Below, one piece after another: positions 1 to 7,248 of a DNA stretch of 52,471 bases. The stretch comes from Fluviicola sp. (GTDB lineage: Bacteria > Bacteroidota > Bacteroidia > Flavobacteriales_D > Crocinitomicaceae), in NCBI GenBank assembly GCA_002734085.1, contig NVXV01000022.1, forward strand, positions 1-52,471. Direction: 5' to 3'. The position numbers and the translations under genes were made by a program. Within the stretch, counting starts at the first letter, position 1; every line of letters begins with the position of its first letter. Under the pieces are notes generated by a model. It worked only from the letters and a program-made list of their open reading frames with translations, was not told the origin of the DNA and made no database searches.

Positions 1-2
1 CC

Positions 3-251
3 GAGCTAAAGTTTTATCTAGCTTACAATTTTACCATCCCGGTTTCTAATAACATGAAATACAAAGTTGATGGCGATGACTTCAATGAAAAGAATACGAT
101 ACCGATCAACGCATTCCAACACGGCCCTTCACTAAGGGTGGGGTATAAGGACTTCTTTTTATTTACACGGTATAATGTGCCAAGTTTGTTTTTAACGCCT
201 GAATTTGAAAGTGTAGAGTTGTTTAGTTTTGGAATATCGTTGGGGGGATGA
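3..251 (+). CDS. C-terminal part of an outer-membrane beta-barrel-like protein (5' end outside window)
   Basis: The reading frame is open from the window edge to a TGA stop, so only the last 82 residues are present. The visible part alternates polar and aromatic residues in short strands (for example FFLFTRYNVPSLF) and ends in VELFSFGISLGG, as the last strands of small Bacteroidota outer-membrane barrels do. The internal ATG at 54 is not the true start because the frame continues upstream of it. Family and function cannot be set from this fragment; the barrel call is an inference from strand pattern only. Confidence 0.5.
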   Translation, partial: ELKFYLAYNFTIPVSNNMKYKVDGDDFNEKNTIPINAFQHGPSLRVGYKDFFLFTRYNVPSLFLTPEFESVELFSFGISLGG

Positions 252-376
252 AATAAATTATAGTATCTAATTATAAAAAAATAGGCCTTTCGGTTCCTTG
301 GATAGCTACTTTTTTGTTGATGTACCACTTCGCTTGCAACCATTGTTTTCAAACTGTATTTAGTACTAACAAAAAG

Positions 377-389
377 CCCCGTCAAGATT
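377..389 (-). repeat. 13-nt copy of the tRNA-Arg 3' end
   Basis: CCCCGTCAAGATT matches the T-arm/acceptor part of tRNA-Arg at 463-475 exactly, about 86 bp away on the same strand. The match stops sharply on both sides. It may be a remnant of a tRNA duplication or of an attachment site. Confidence 0.5.
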
Positions 390-420
390 GCAGCTCTTAT
401 ATTGTTCCGAATTTCAAATA

Positions 421-450
421 AAAAGCTCTGTGTAAAAACACAGAGCCTTT
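421..450 (-). terminator. Intrinsic terminator downstream of tRNA-Arg
   Basis: A perfect 9-bp stem (GCTCTGTGT / ACACAGAGC, 425-433 and 438-446) with a 4-nt loop is followed on the minus strand by a U run. It lies 14 nt past the tRNA 3' end. T residues on the other side could let it also work on the plus strand. Confidence 0.75.
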
Positions 451-459
451 TATTCTTAG

Positions 460-533
460 TGACCCCGTCAAGATTCAAACTTGAAACCTCTACAGCCGTA
501 ATGTAGTGCTCTATTCAGTTGAGCTACGGGGCC
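460..533 (-). tRNA. tRNA-Arg (anticodon ACG)
   Basis: On the minus strand the 74-nt sequence folds as a full cloverleaf. The acceptor GGCCCCG pairs with CGGGGTC (one G-T). The D stem is GCTC/GAGC, the anticodon stem CTACA/TGTAG encloses loop TTACGGC, and the T stem is TCAAG/CTTGA. The anticodon ACG reads CGN arginine codons after A-to-I editing by TadA, as known for this isoacceptor. CCA is not encoded. An intrinsic terminator follows. Confidence 0.95.
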
Positions 534-613
534 TTTTAATTTTGCTTAACTTATATTGTAAAGCGGGTGCAAAAATAATTGTTTTTTCAGTATCGACAAG
601 GAAAAAGTGAAAT

Positions 614-895
614 TTAATGTATTTCAGCTGAAATCCCCCTTTCTAGCAGACCAGTACACATCGGTTTTAATGTGTCATAATCTCCGCGTTTTACGTCGCA
701 TTTTCCTTTGTAGTGAATAAGAGTAGTACATTGCTCAGCTTGTACAACATCATGCTCACAAATTTTAATTAGCGATTCAATCACATGATCGAATGTATTT
801 ACATCATCATTAAAAACGATTAGGTTTCGTTCATTGACTAACGTTTCAACTACTTGTTCTTGTTCTAAAGTCTCTGTTTGCATATTGATCTTCAT
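614..895 (-). CDS. clpS: ATP-dependent Clp protease adaptor ClpS
   Basis: ClpS binds the N-domain of ClpA/ClpC in the cytoplasm and delivers N-degron substrates to the Clp protease. The protein shows the family core: VFNDDVNTFDHVIESL, then QAEQC and HYKGKCDVKRG, with a short acidic N-terminal tail. Its 93 residues are normal for the family. The frame extends to a TTG at 907, but the ATG at 895 is preferred because a purine stretch GGAGAGAGAG sits just before it and the -7 box at 918-925 leaves a usable leader. It is probably monocistronic. Confidence 0.9.
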   Translation of the reverse strand: MKINMQTETLEQEQVVETLVNERNLIVFNDDVNTFDHVIESLIKICEHDVVQAEQCTTLIHYKGKCDVKRGDYDTLKPMCTGLLERGISAEIH

Positions 896-917
896 CTCTC
901 TCTCCAATTTAATAGTA

Positions 918-925
918 CAAAGGTA
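918..925 (-). promoter_or_regulatory. Putative -7 box TACCTTTG for clpS
   Basis: The minus strand carries TACCTTTG, an exact match to the Bacteroidota -7 consensus TAnnTTTG, 22 nt before the clpS ATG. Confidence 0.55.
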
Positions 926-950
926 AGATATTTAAGGTTTATACTCAAAT

Positions 951-1715
951 CTACCTTACGAAAACCCATTCATTGTCACTGGACAAAGCTTCGTTGTAGG
1001 AGTATCCACCTACATTATAACCTTTTAAGTCGTCTACACTTTTATATTGGTTTTTCACGATATCTCGCGCCATAGCACCTCTCGCATGTTTGGCGTACAT
1101 CATTACAACTTTATATTGGTCTCCTTTCAGCTCTTTGAAAACGGGTGTAATTACTCGAGGTTTGAGTACTTTTTTGTCTACTGCTTTGAAGTATTCGTTT
1201 GATGCGAGATTGATTATGACTTCATCAGATTCAGTTTCGTTATTTAAATAATCTGAGATTTTACTCCCCCAGTAGCTGTATAAATTTTTCGTTTTTGGAG
1301 TTACGCTCCATTTGGTTCCCATTTCCAATCGATAGGGGAACATTAAATCAAAAGGTCTTAACACACCGTAAAGTCCAGATAGAATACGGACTTGTTCTTG
1401 AGCGTTTTTTAAATCTGATTGAGGAAGTGATTCAACGTCAAATCCTTTGTAAACTTCACCTGTAAAGACAGTAATTGCTGGTTTGATATTATCATTGGAT
1501 TTTTCAGGCTTATACCAAGACTGATAGCGATCGTAATTTAAATCTGTCAACTGCTCTGAAAGATGCATCAGTTTTCCTAACTTCTTTTTTGAAAGTTTTG
1601 CAAGTTTGTTCGCTAAATAGTCAGCGTTTTCAACAAAAGGAGCAATGGTTACCTCAGGTGTTTTTATAGTTCTGTCAAAGTCTAAAGATTTTGCAGGAGA
1701 TAATAGAATTTTCAT
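951..1715 (-). CDS. yaaA: Peroxide stress protein YaaA (UPF0246 family)
   Basis: YaaA lowers intracellular free iron and so limits Fenton damage during hydrogen peroxide stress in Escherichia coli; the biochemical activity is less clear. The 254-residue product is full length and begins with the hallmark KILLSPAKSLD. It also has GLYGVLRPFDLMFPYRLEMG, the segment VIINLASNEYFKAVD, and MYAKHARGAMARDIV near the C-terminus. The start is the only ATG near the N-terminal motif, 17 nt after a -7 box. It is transcribed in the same direction as clpS but has its own promoter. Oxidative-stress control is known elsewhere; no operator is visible here. Confidence 0.92.
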   Translation of the reverse strand: MKILLSPAKSLDFDRTIKTPEVTIAPFVENADYLANKLAKLSKKKLGKLMHLSEQLTDLNYDRYQSWYKPEKSNDNIKPAITVFTGEVYKGFDVESLPQSDLKNAQEQVRILSGLYGVLRPFDLMFPYRLEMGTKWSVTPKTKNLYSYWGSKISDYLNNETESDEVIINLASNEYFKAVDKKVLKPRVITPVFKELKGDQYKVVMMYAKHARGAMARDIVKNQYKSVDDLKGYNVGGYSYNEALSSDNEWVFVR

Positions 1716-1732
1716 ATTTCAAAAGCTTTATA

Positions 1733-1740
1733 CAAAGGTA
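1733..1740 (-). promoter_or_regulatory. Putative -7 box TACCTTTG for yaaA
   Basis: TACCTTTG on the minus strand lies 17 nt before the yaaA ATG, with a TTTG about 9 nt further upstream. Confidence 0.55.
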
Positions 1741-1851
1741 CAAATAATTCAAATTTTTGTTTGAAGATAATTTAAATCAAGTTTAAGTGTAATGGTTACA
1801 ATTCTACACTTTTTATCTGTTTTAGATATCTATATTTTTATGAATATTTTG

Positions 1852-1859
1852 TACCTTTG
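1852..1859 (+). promoter_or_regulatory. Putative -7 box TACCTTTG for the small Cys-rich membrane protein
   Basis: An exact TAnnTTTG match lies 24 nt before the ATG at 1884, in the divergent region shared with yaaA. Confidence 0.55.
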
Positions 1860-1883
1860 TAGTGAATTTAAAATGAAGTAGAA

Positions 1884-2084
1884 ATGGACCTTGTAATTAT
1901 TTCAATTGTTTTATTAGCCTTGGGATTTGCAGGAATTGCAATTAAGATCTGGGCTAAGAAAGATGGTGAATTTGCTGGTACTTGTGCGAGTAATAATCCT
2001 TTACTTCAAGAAGAAGGAGCGTCATGTGGTCTATGTGGAGCAAGCCCTGAAGAGAAGTGTAAAAGCGATCAGGTTAAGGATTAA
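1884..2084 (+). CDS. Small single-TM protein with clustered cysteines (NqrM-like architecture)
   Basis: This 66-residue protein has one N-terminal transmembrane helix (residues 3-22) and a hydrophilic tail with four cysteines (C32, then CGLC about 15 residues on, then C in PEEKC). The layout of a single helix followed by a Cys-rich tail resembles NqrM (DUF539), which delivers iron to the Na+-translocating NADH:quinone reductase. I see this architecture, but the Cys spacing is not an obvious match and no nqr genes are present. The -7 box and the ATG support a real gene. It converges on the thioesterase gene and overlaps its end by 11 bp. Confidence 0.7.
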   Translation: MDLVIISIVLLALGFAGIAIKIWAKKDGEFAGTCASNNPLLQEEGASCGLCGASPEEKCKSDQVKD

Positions 2085-2511
2085 TTTCTTTGAATACTTT
2101 TTCTACTGGATATGCATTAAAGGTCCCGCTTGCCTTTGCTACAAGAATATCTTTTTGATTTATAACTTTTGCTTCGGCGTAAATCAATCGATTTCCCGCA
2201 GATAATACTTGACCTTCTGCGATTAGAATATCTCCTAGAGCCACTGGTTTTAAAAAATTTATTTTCAACTCTACTGTACTAACAATTTTTTGACGTTCTG
2301 CAACTTCGGAAAGGGCAGCCACGCCCAAAGTTCCATCTATTAATCCTGCTACAACGCCACCATGAGCTGCTAAAGGAGTTGCTAAATGCTTTTCCTTAAT
2401 TTCAAGTTTATATTGAACTAACCCCTGCTCTAAAATAGTTAGTTCCATTTCAAGTAGCTCGCCAAATTTGTTAGACTTTTTATAAAGTGAAAGTATCTTT
2501 TCGTCAATCAT
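2074..2511 (-). CDS. PaaI-like hotdog-fold thioesterase
   Basis: Hotdog thioesterases of the PaaI/YbgC type hydrolyse acyl-CoA thioesters in the cytoplasm, usually as tetramers. The 145-residue product is of typical length and has the signature HGGVVAGLIDGTLGVAA (about residues 50-66), followed by TVELKINFLKPV and a GDILIAEG strand, as in PaaI relatives. The substrate cannot be deduced. No partner gene of a phenylacetate or acyl-CoA pathway lies nearby. It converges with the small membrane protein gene. Confidence 0.85.
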   Translation of the reverse strand: MIDEKILSLYKKSNKFGELLEMELTILEQGLVQYKLEIKEKHLATPLAAHGGVVAGLIDGTLGVAALSEVAERQKIVSTVELKINFLKPVALGDILIAEGQVLSAGNRLIYAEAKVINQKDILVAKASGTFNAYPVEKVFKEINP

Positions 2512-2703
2512 TGTTTTTTATTTTCTCTGTAAAAATAGGAGAAAATAGTAATAGGAATCTCAATTGAATAAATAGTTTATCGAATAACAAAAAAGGATTT
2601 TTATTTAGTTGCACGAACTAGATTCGTTGGTCGGGAATACTTATAATATGTATAGATCGTTTTTTACTCAATTGAACTTAGTTAGGGTTTCAGACAATTT
2701 AAT

Positions 2704-2711
2704 TAGATTTG
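2704..2711 (+). promoter_or_regulatory. Putative -7 box TAGATTTG, leaderless position
   Basis: TAGATTTG ends 4 nt before the ATG of the GT2 gene, so transcription would start at or next to the A of the start codon. Confidence 0.45.
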
Positions 2712-2715
2712 AAAT

Positions 2716-3615
2716 ATGATTTCAGTTTGTATTCCTGTATATAACTTTAATATCACAGCTTTGGTGAATGAGCTAGTGAAGCAATGTGAACAGATGAATA
2801 TTCCAACTGAAATTATCGTTATTGATGACTGTTCTGAAGAGTTTAAAACTGATAATCAGCGCGTCTCTAAGAATGTTAAGTATATCGATCTTCCCAAAAA
2901 TATTGGTAGAGCAAAAATTCGCAATCGATTTCTAGAATATGCAAATTATCAATACCTGATGTTTTTAGACTGTGATTCATTAGTTGTTCGAGAGGATTTT
3001 TTATCTAAGTATTTAGAAGTTTTGAAAAATGAACCCAACGTGATTTGTGGTGGACGAATTTATCCAGATCAATCCCCAGGAAGGAACAAAATGTTATCAT
3101 GGAAGCATGGGATTTATAAAGAAAGTCTACCTGCCGAAGTTAGAAGACTTAACCCCAATAAGTCATTTATGACTAACAATTTTGTTGTAGCACGTACTTG
3201 TCTTGAAAAAATAAAGTTTGATGAACGCATCACAAAATATGGGCACGAAGACACACTTTTTGGCTATGAACTGGCGAAAAGCAATATTGAGATTACTCAT
3301 ATTGACAACCCTGTTTTAAATGGAGATATTGAAACCAATGAAGTATTTCTTCAGAAGACAAAATATGGAGTAATTAATTTAGTGCATATTCTTAACTTTT
3401 TAGAGTATGATAAAGACTTCATCAAAAATGTGAACCTTTTGGATTATTACTACAAAACAAAAACTCTTCGTGGAGTTCAATATTTGATTTATAAGATCTT
3501 CAAAAAGCCTATTTATTATTTCTTAGTAAAGGGCTTTGTAAGCATTAAATTCTTTGACTTTTATAAACTTGGTTTTTTTATAGAGTGTAAGGCTCAAGAA
3601 GGTAATAAGTCTTAA
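2716..3615 (+). CDS. Glycosyltransferase family 2 protein
   Basis: GT2 (GT-A fold) enzymes move a sugar from a nucleotide-sugar to an acceptor at the cytoplasmic face of the membrane. Visible hallmarks are the N-terminal strand SVCIPVYN, the nucleotide-binding VIDDCS (residues 35-40), the metal-binding DCD at 85-87, and a candidate catalytic HED at 177-179. The C-terminal third has a hydrophobic, Tyr/Phe-rich stretch (about 255-290) that may associate with the membrane. It is 299 residues long, usual for this group. No other glycan gene is adjacent, so donor and acceptor are unknown. It may be translated from a leaderless mRNA. Confidence 0.88.
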   Translation: MISVCIPVYNFNITALVNELVKQCEQMNIPTEIIVIDDCSEEFKTDNQRVSKNVKYIDLPKNIGRAKIRNRFLEYANYQYLMFLDCDSLVVREDFLSKYLEVLKNEPNVICGGRIYPDQSPGRNKMLSWKHGIYKESLPAEVRRLNPNKSFMTNNFVVARTCLEKIKFDERITKYGHEDTLFGYELAKSNIEITHIDNPVLNGDIETNEVFLQKTKYGVINLVHILNFLEYDKDFIKNVNLLDYYYKTKTLRGVQYLIYKIFKKPIYYFLVKGFVSIKFFDFYKLGFFIECKAQEGNKS

Positions 3616-3663
3616 TAGTATTTTCTGAGTTGGAATTTGAAATATAACAGTGAGTTATTTTCT

Positions 3664-3671
3664 TATATTTG
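3664..3671 (+). promoter_or_regulatory. Putative -7 box TATATTTG for the TlpA-like gene
   Basis: A TAnnTTTG match lies 23 nt before the ATG at 3695. Confidence 0.5.
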
Positions 3672-3694
3672 GATAATCAATTAAAAACTTCAAA

Positions 3695-4726
3695 ATGAAA
3701 TACTTTTTAATAGGTTTAGCCTTAATTTTTACAGCACATGGATTATTTGCTCAGCAAAATGTGAAATTGACTGGGAAAATACTTAATCCAACAGGTGAGA
3801 AAGTATATTTATACAAGCCAACGGTTGTAAATAATCGATTCACACCAGAATATCATGATTCAACCACATTGTCTGCAGACGGCTCATTTGAATTAACGGC
3901 ATCAGTTAGTGAAACCGATGAGGCTATATTTTTCGACGGGAATGAACAGTTCTCAATGCTGTTATCTCCAGATGATAATATGAATATGATACTCAATACA
4001 GCCTATTTTGATGAGACAATTCAGTTTTCTGGAGAAGGTAGTGAGAAGAATAATGCACTAAAAAATCTTTATTTGATTAATGAGATAAATTCAAAATCAT
4101 TACAAAGCTTGATGAGTGAAGATGAAATAGATACAGTGGCCTTATTTGACCTCCAGGAGAAAAATAATACTACTTATCTAGAAATAATTGAAGATTATAA
4201 AAATGAAATCCCTAAAATCGAAACACGAGCAAAAGTTCTAGTGCAGTCTGCTGAAAGAAGTTCTAAATCGTTAAAAAAATATGTGCGACAAAAAATGGCA
4301 TTTGAGGAGAGCATGAAGCCACTCCTAAATAAAAAAGCGATCGATTTTAAAGGTATAGATCTCAATGGAGAGAGGGTGTCACTTAGTGATTTCAAAGGGA
4401 AAATAACAGTTGTCGACTTCTGGGCAACTTGGTGTGGTCCATGTAAAGCTGAATTTCCTGCGTATAAAGTACTCGAAGAAAAGTATGGTGACAATGTAAA
4501 CTTTGTGAGCGTTGGTGTTTATTGTAAAGAAGAGGACTGGAAGAAAATGGCCGAAGAAGAAGGGTTTAAACACAATATCTTTATTTCAAAAGAAGAACAA
4601 GATCAAATTAGTGAATATCAGGTGAAGACAATTCCAAGGTATTTGGTGCTTGATGAAAATTTTAATTTGATCGATGCTGATGCACCACGACCTTCTTCAG
4701 GTAAGCTGCAAAGTTATTGGAGGTAG
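3695..4726 (+). CDS. TlpA-like thioredoxin with N-terminal DUF4369-type domain
   Basis: The protein is exported (signal peptide 1-20, cleaved near FAQ|QN) and would act as a thiol-disulfide oxidoreductase in the periplasm or at the outer membrane. Residues 22-110 resemble the DUF4369 beta domain found ahead of many Bacteroidota redoxins. A helical linker follows, then a thioredoxin fold from about 213 with the active site WCGPC at 246-250 and the cis-proline segment TIPRYLV. The 343-residue length is normal for the architecture. The C-terminus ends soon after APRPSS, slightly early. The partner protein is unknown; related proteins serve cytochrome maturation or disulfide reduction. Confidence 0.88.
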   Translation: MKYFLIGLALIFTAHGLFAQQNVKLTGKILNPTGEKVYLYKPTVVNNRFTPEYHDSTTLSADGSFELTASVSETDEAIFFDGNEQFSMLLSPDDNMNMILNTAYFDETIQFSGEGSEKNNALKNLYLINEINSKSLQSLMSEDEIDTVALFDLQEKNNTTYLEIIEDYKNEIPKIETRAKVLVQSAERSSKSLKKYVRQKMAFEESMKPLLNKKAIDFKGIDLNGERVSLSDFKGKITVVDFWATWCGPCKAEFPAYKVLEEKYGDNVNFVSVGVYCKEEDWKKMAEEEGFKHNIFISKEEQDQISEYQVKTIPRYLVLDENFNLIDADAPRPSSGKLQSYWR

Positions 4727-4849
4727 GTAGTTAAAACTTGTTTTGATGATAGAACGATATTTAAGAGCTAAACATTGGCAAGTATTTATCCTCACATTTG
4801 CGCTTCTATGAAGGAGAATAATCTTCTTCTTTTTACTAATCGATTTTGT

Positions 4850-4857
4850 TAACTTTG
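4850..4857 (+). promoter_or_regulatory. Putative -7 box TAACTTTG for the 25-residue-repeat gene
   Basis: An exact TAnnTTTG match lies 24 nt before the ATG at 4882. Confidence 0.5.
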
Positions 4858-4881
4858 ATATTGAACAATCATACATTTTAA

Positions 4882-5370
4882 ATGAAAAACTTATTCAAAC
4901 GAAAAAAAGATTATAAAGGTAACGGGGAGAATAAAGGGCCCGCGAAATTAGCTGCTAAAAAGTTTGAATATCATCCTAAAATCATTCTGGCTTGGGCAAA
5001 AGCATTGGAAGGTAATGTAGAGTTATTGAAGTATTTGAATGAGAATGGTTACGAAGAACTTGTGATGGCTTCTCATGCGATTAAACTAAAGGATAAGGCA
5101 CGCGATTGGTTGATGGAAAATGGATATCCTCATGTAATGGCGATGATAAATGCTTCTGAAGGTAATGCGCAAGCACTCAATTGGCTTCGAAATAATAATT
5201 TCATGCTTTTTTACAATATGGCAAGAGCTATTGATGACGAAAATGAAGGGTTCGAATGGATCAATAAAAATAGTACACAGGATATTTTCCTTCTTACAAA
5301 ATCAATAAAAAAAGTGAAGGACGATATTGAAGAAGCGCATAACGATATTCATAAGAGAAGTACGGAGTAG
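4882..5370 (+). CDS. Protein of exact 25-residue helical repeats, function unknown
   Basis: I do not recognise this 162-residue cytoplasmic protein. After a basic, glycine-rich N-terminus (1-28) it contains four consecutive repeats of exactly 25 residues (35-59, 60-84, 85-109, 110-134) and a partial fifth. The shared pattern is a hydrophobic segment with A-x-A-I/L, then an acidic E/D-G/D-N turn, then A-x-x-W-L-x-x-N-G-Y. This suggests a right-handed helical-repeat solenoid, as in ankyrin-like or TPR-like scaffolds, but the unit is shorter than either. There is no signal peptide. It has its own promoter motif and no operon partner. Solenoids usually bind proteins; this is inference. Confidence 0.7.
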   Translation: MKNLFKRKKDYKGNGENKGPAKLAAKKFEYHPKIILAWAKALEGNVELLKYLNENGYEELVMASHAIKLKDKARDWLMENGYPHVMAMINASEGNAQALNWLRNNNFMLFYNMARAIDDENEGFEWINKNSTQDIFLLTKSIKKVKDDIEEAHNDIHKRSTE

Positions 5371-5444
5371 ATAATATTGATTTTATTGTACTAGTAATTA
5401 ACATGTTAAGATAAGGGGTGGGATTTTGTGGCAGTTAGATTCAG

Positions 5445-5510
5445 GTCTTGCTTTCTTAGTATTGGGTTACGTCTTACAATCTTAAGGTCTTAATATCTTA
5501 TTGTCTATTT
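5445..5510 (+). repeat. Array of degenerate octamers (GTCTTAnn/ATCTTAnn), copy A
   Basis: Two units (GTCTTGCT, TTCTTAGT) are followed by a 10-nt gap containing TTGGGTTA. Five units in strict 8-bp phase then follow from 5471: GTCTTACA, ATCTTAAG, GTCTTAAT, ATCTTATT, GTCTATTT. The array ends 18 bp upstream of a -7 box. A second array of the same type lies at 24352-24439. The rest of this 183-bp gap holds nothing recognisable. Confidence 0.7.
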
Positions 5511-5528
5511 TTTTATTAAAAAAAATCA

Positions 5529-5536
5529 TACATTTG
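5529..5536 (+). promoter_or_regulatory. Putative -7 box TACATTTG for the TM-YceI gene
   Basis: An exact TAnnTTTG match lies 17 nt before the ATG at 5554, directly after the octamer array. Confidence 0.55.
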
Positions 5537-5553
5537 TAATTAAAATATTTACC

Positions 5554-7212
5554 ATGGTAACAATTATTGCATTTTTCGCTTTATTTTCTGGGATTATTGC
5601 TACTGTAGCACATTCTCGCAACAATTACGGAAGTATAAAATCGATTAGTTATTTTATTCTCGGAATTTCTGTACTGATATTGTCTATAGATTATTTTAAA
5701 CTGGAGGACGAGTCTAATAGATTAATACCATTGTTTTTAATTTCAGTGCTGAGTATTCACTTCTTTATTGGGGAAGTGACAAAGCAGAAAACGGCAATTT
5801 TTTGGAACTTCATTCCAATTGTAGCAAGTTTAAGTATTCTTTTATTGCCAGACTTAATGGGTTACGGTTATATGGGCTTTACACTTGATTCAAGTGTAGA
5901 AGTGATGTTGTTAGCTCTATTATCCGCCGTAACACCTTTTTTAACGCATTTGGCCAAATTGGGTATTGGAAATTTAATCATCAGATTTGGCAGTATCAAG
6001 TGGGCAGAAAATGAAGAGAATTATTTAGAGAGTTTGGTATCTTATGCTTTCATTGGTGGAGTAGCAGCTTTAGGAATGTTTTTACTAGGTAATCTTGGTT
6101 TGCTGATAGCAGGTACTTTCTATTTGTCTGCAACGTTTATTGCTAGAAATAAGCTTGGACTTAAAAACGATATTATTTCTGCCGCGAGTGGTGCGATGTT
6201 TTTAATTGTGTTCGTACCTATTTTACTAGAGATAGGAGGTTTTAAAAATTTAGATTTTACTAGAGGAGAGGTCTTGGAAGGTGCTTTTGTTGCTGGTTTC
6301 ATAATAATATTTTATGATTTGTTGTTGCGTCTCGCAAGACATAATACAGGGAAATGGAAGTTTCTATTAACTTTTAAGGCATTGTTTGTTCCATTATTAG
6401 CTATTTGTCTGTTGGGACTTGCCTACACACAATTAGAGAGGCTGGGAGGAGTATTGGCTTTAGCTGCAATTGTGATGAGCATGGCAATTTTAAGCATTAC
6501 CTTTGCACTTTTTAAAAACACTACTTATGTTGCATTGAAATTGACTACTATTGGTGCTGTCTTATTACTTACACCGTATGTAAAACCAGTTGAAAGAACT
6601 TCTTCTATAGATTTATCCACCCTCGGGATTGAAGAATCAAATGGTCAGGATAATGAAAAGAAAAATGAAGATAAGCCCAAACAACCCGAAACTCCAAAAG
6701 GAAAGAGTTTAGAAAAAGGAATTGGAAGTTGGGTGATCGACAGTGAAAGTTCAAAGGTCTCATTTGAATTAGGTCCAGATGGTGGTCGCACCAAAGGTGA
6801 GTTTGAAAAAGTAGAAGGAAAGTTCAATGTGAAAGAAGATATTGAAAGCTCTACTATTTCAGTCACCCTTCCCGTTGAGTCGTTAACTACATATAACTCC
6901 ATGCGTGATGAGCACTTAATGGAAAGCGATTATTTTCATGAAGAAAAGTACCCTACAATGAAGTTTAAATCAATATCCTTTGACCCTCAAGGTGATGGTT
7001 ACCGTGTGATAGGTGATTTTACGATGATGGATGTAACAAACGAGATTGAACTAACATTAAAATTAGTTGGGATAGGAGAAAAAGAAGGGAAACGAATAAT
7101 GGTTCTCTGGGGAAAATCTCAACTGGACAGAACAAATTTCGGAATGGCACCATCTTCAAAAGAAGGAAATGTTGTTGACTTCCATTTTGAAGTTCAATTG
7201 ACAGAGCGATAG
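5554..7212 (+). CDS. Twelve-TM membrane protein fused to a C-terminal YceI domain
   Basis: The first 345 residues form about twelve transmembrane helices that I cannot assign to a transporter family. A Lys/Pro/Glu-rich linker (about 350-388) leads to a complete YceI-like lipocalin-fold domain (about 390-552) with WVIDSESSKVSFEL, DIESSTISVTLPVESL, ESDYFHEEKYPTMKFKS and LDRTNFGM. YceI proteins are normally free periplasmic carriers of long isoprenoids or amphiphiles. Fused here, the domain would sit on one face of the membrane beside the helical bundle, probably outside. This suggests a membrane machine that hands over a lipid-like molecule; that is inference. No sequence gap or frameshift separates the parts. 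Confidence 0.82.
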   Translation: MVTIIAFFALFSGIIATVAHSRNNYGSIKSISYFILGISVLILSIDYFKLEDESNRLIPLFLISVLSIHFFIGEVTKQKTAIFWNFIPIVASLSILLLPDLMGYGYMGFTLDSSVEVMLLALLSAVTPFLTHLAKLGIGNLIIRFGSIKWAENEENYLESLVSYAFIGGVAALGMFLLGNLGLLIAGTFYLSATFIARNKLGLKNDIISAASGAMFLIVFVPILLEIGGFKNLDFTRGEVLEGAFVAGFIIIFYDLLLRLARHNTGKWKFLLTFKALFVPLLAICLLGLAYTQLERLGGVLALAAIVMSMAILSITFALFKNTTYVALKLTTIGAVLLLTPYVKPVERTSSIDLSTLGIEESNGQDNEKKNEDKPKQPETPKGKSLEKGIGSWVIDSESSKVSFELGPDGGRTKGEFEKVEGKFNVKEDIESSTISVTLPVESLTTYNSMRDEHLMESDYFHEEKYPTMKFKSISFDPQGDGYRVIGDFTMMDVTNEIELTLKLVGIGEKEGKRIMVLWGKSQLDRTNFGMAPSSKEGNVVDFHFEVQLTER

Positions 7213-7248
7213 TTTTCATCTAAGGTAAGAATACCTTACTTTTATCAC

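Noticed and set aside
377-389. A second tRNA-Arg gene
   Set aside because: Only 13 nt match the tRNA and no cloverleaf can be formed, so it is only a fragment.
23-478. A 151-codon open frame on the minus strand across the tRNA-Arg gene
   Set aside because: It runs through the tRNA and its terminator, has no recognisable protein features and overlaps the barrel gene end.
5445-5510. A CRISPR array
   Set aside because: The 8-bp units have no separate spacers, are far too short and no cas genes are present.
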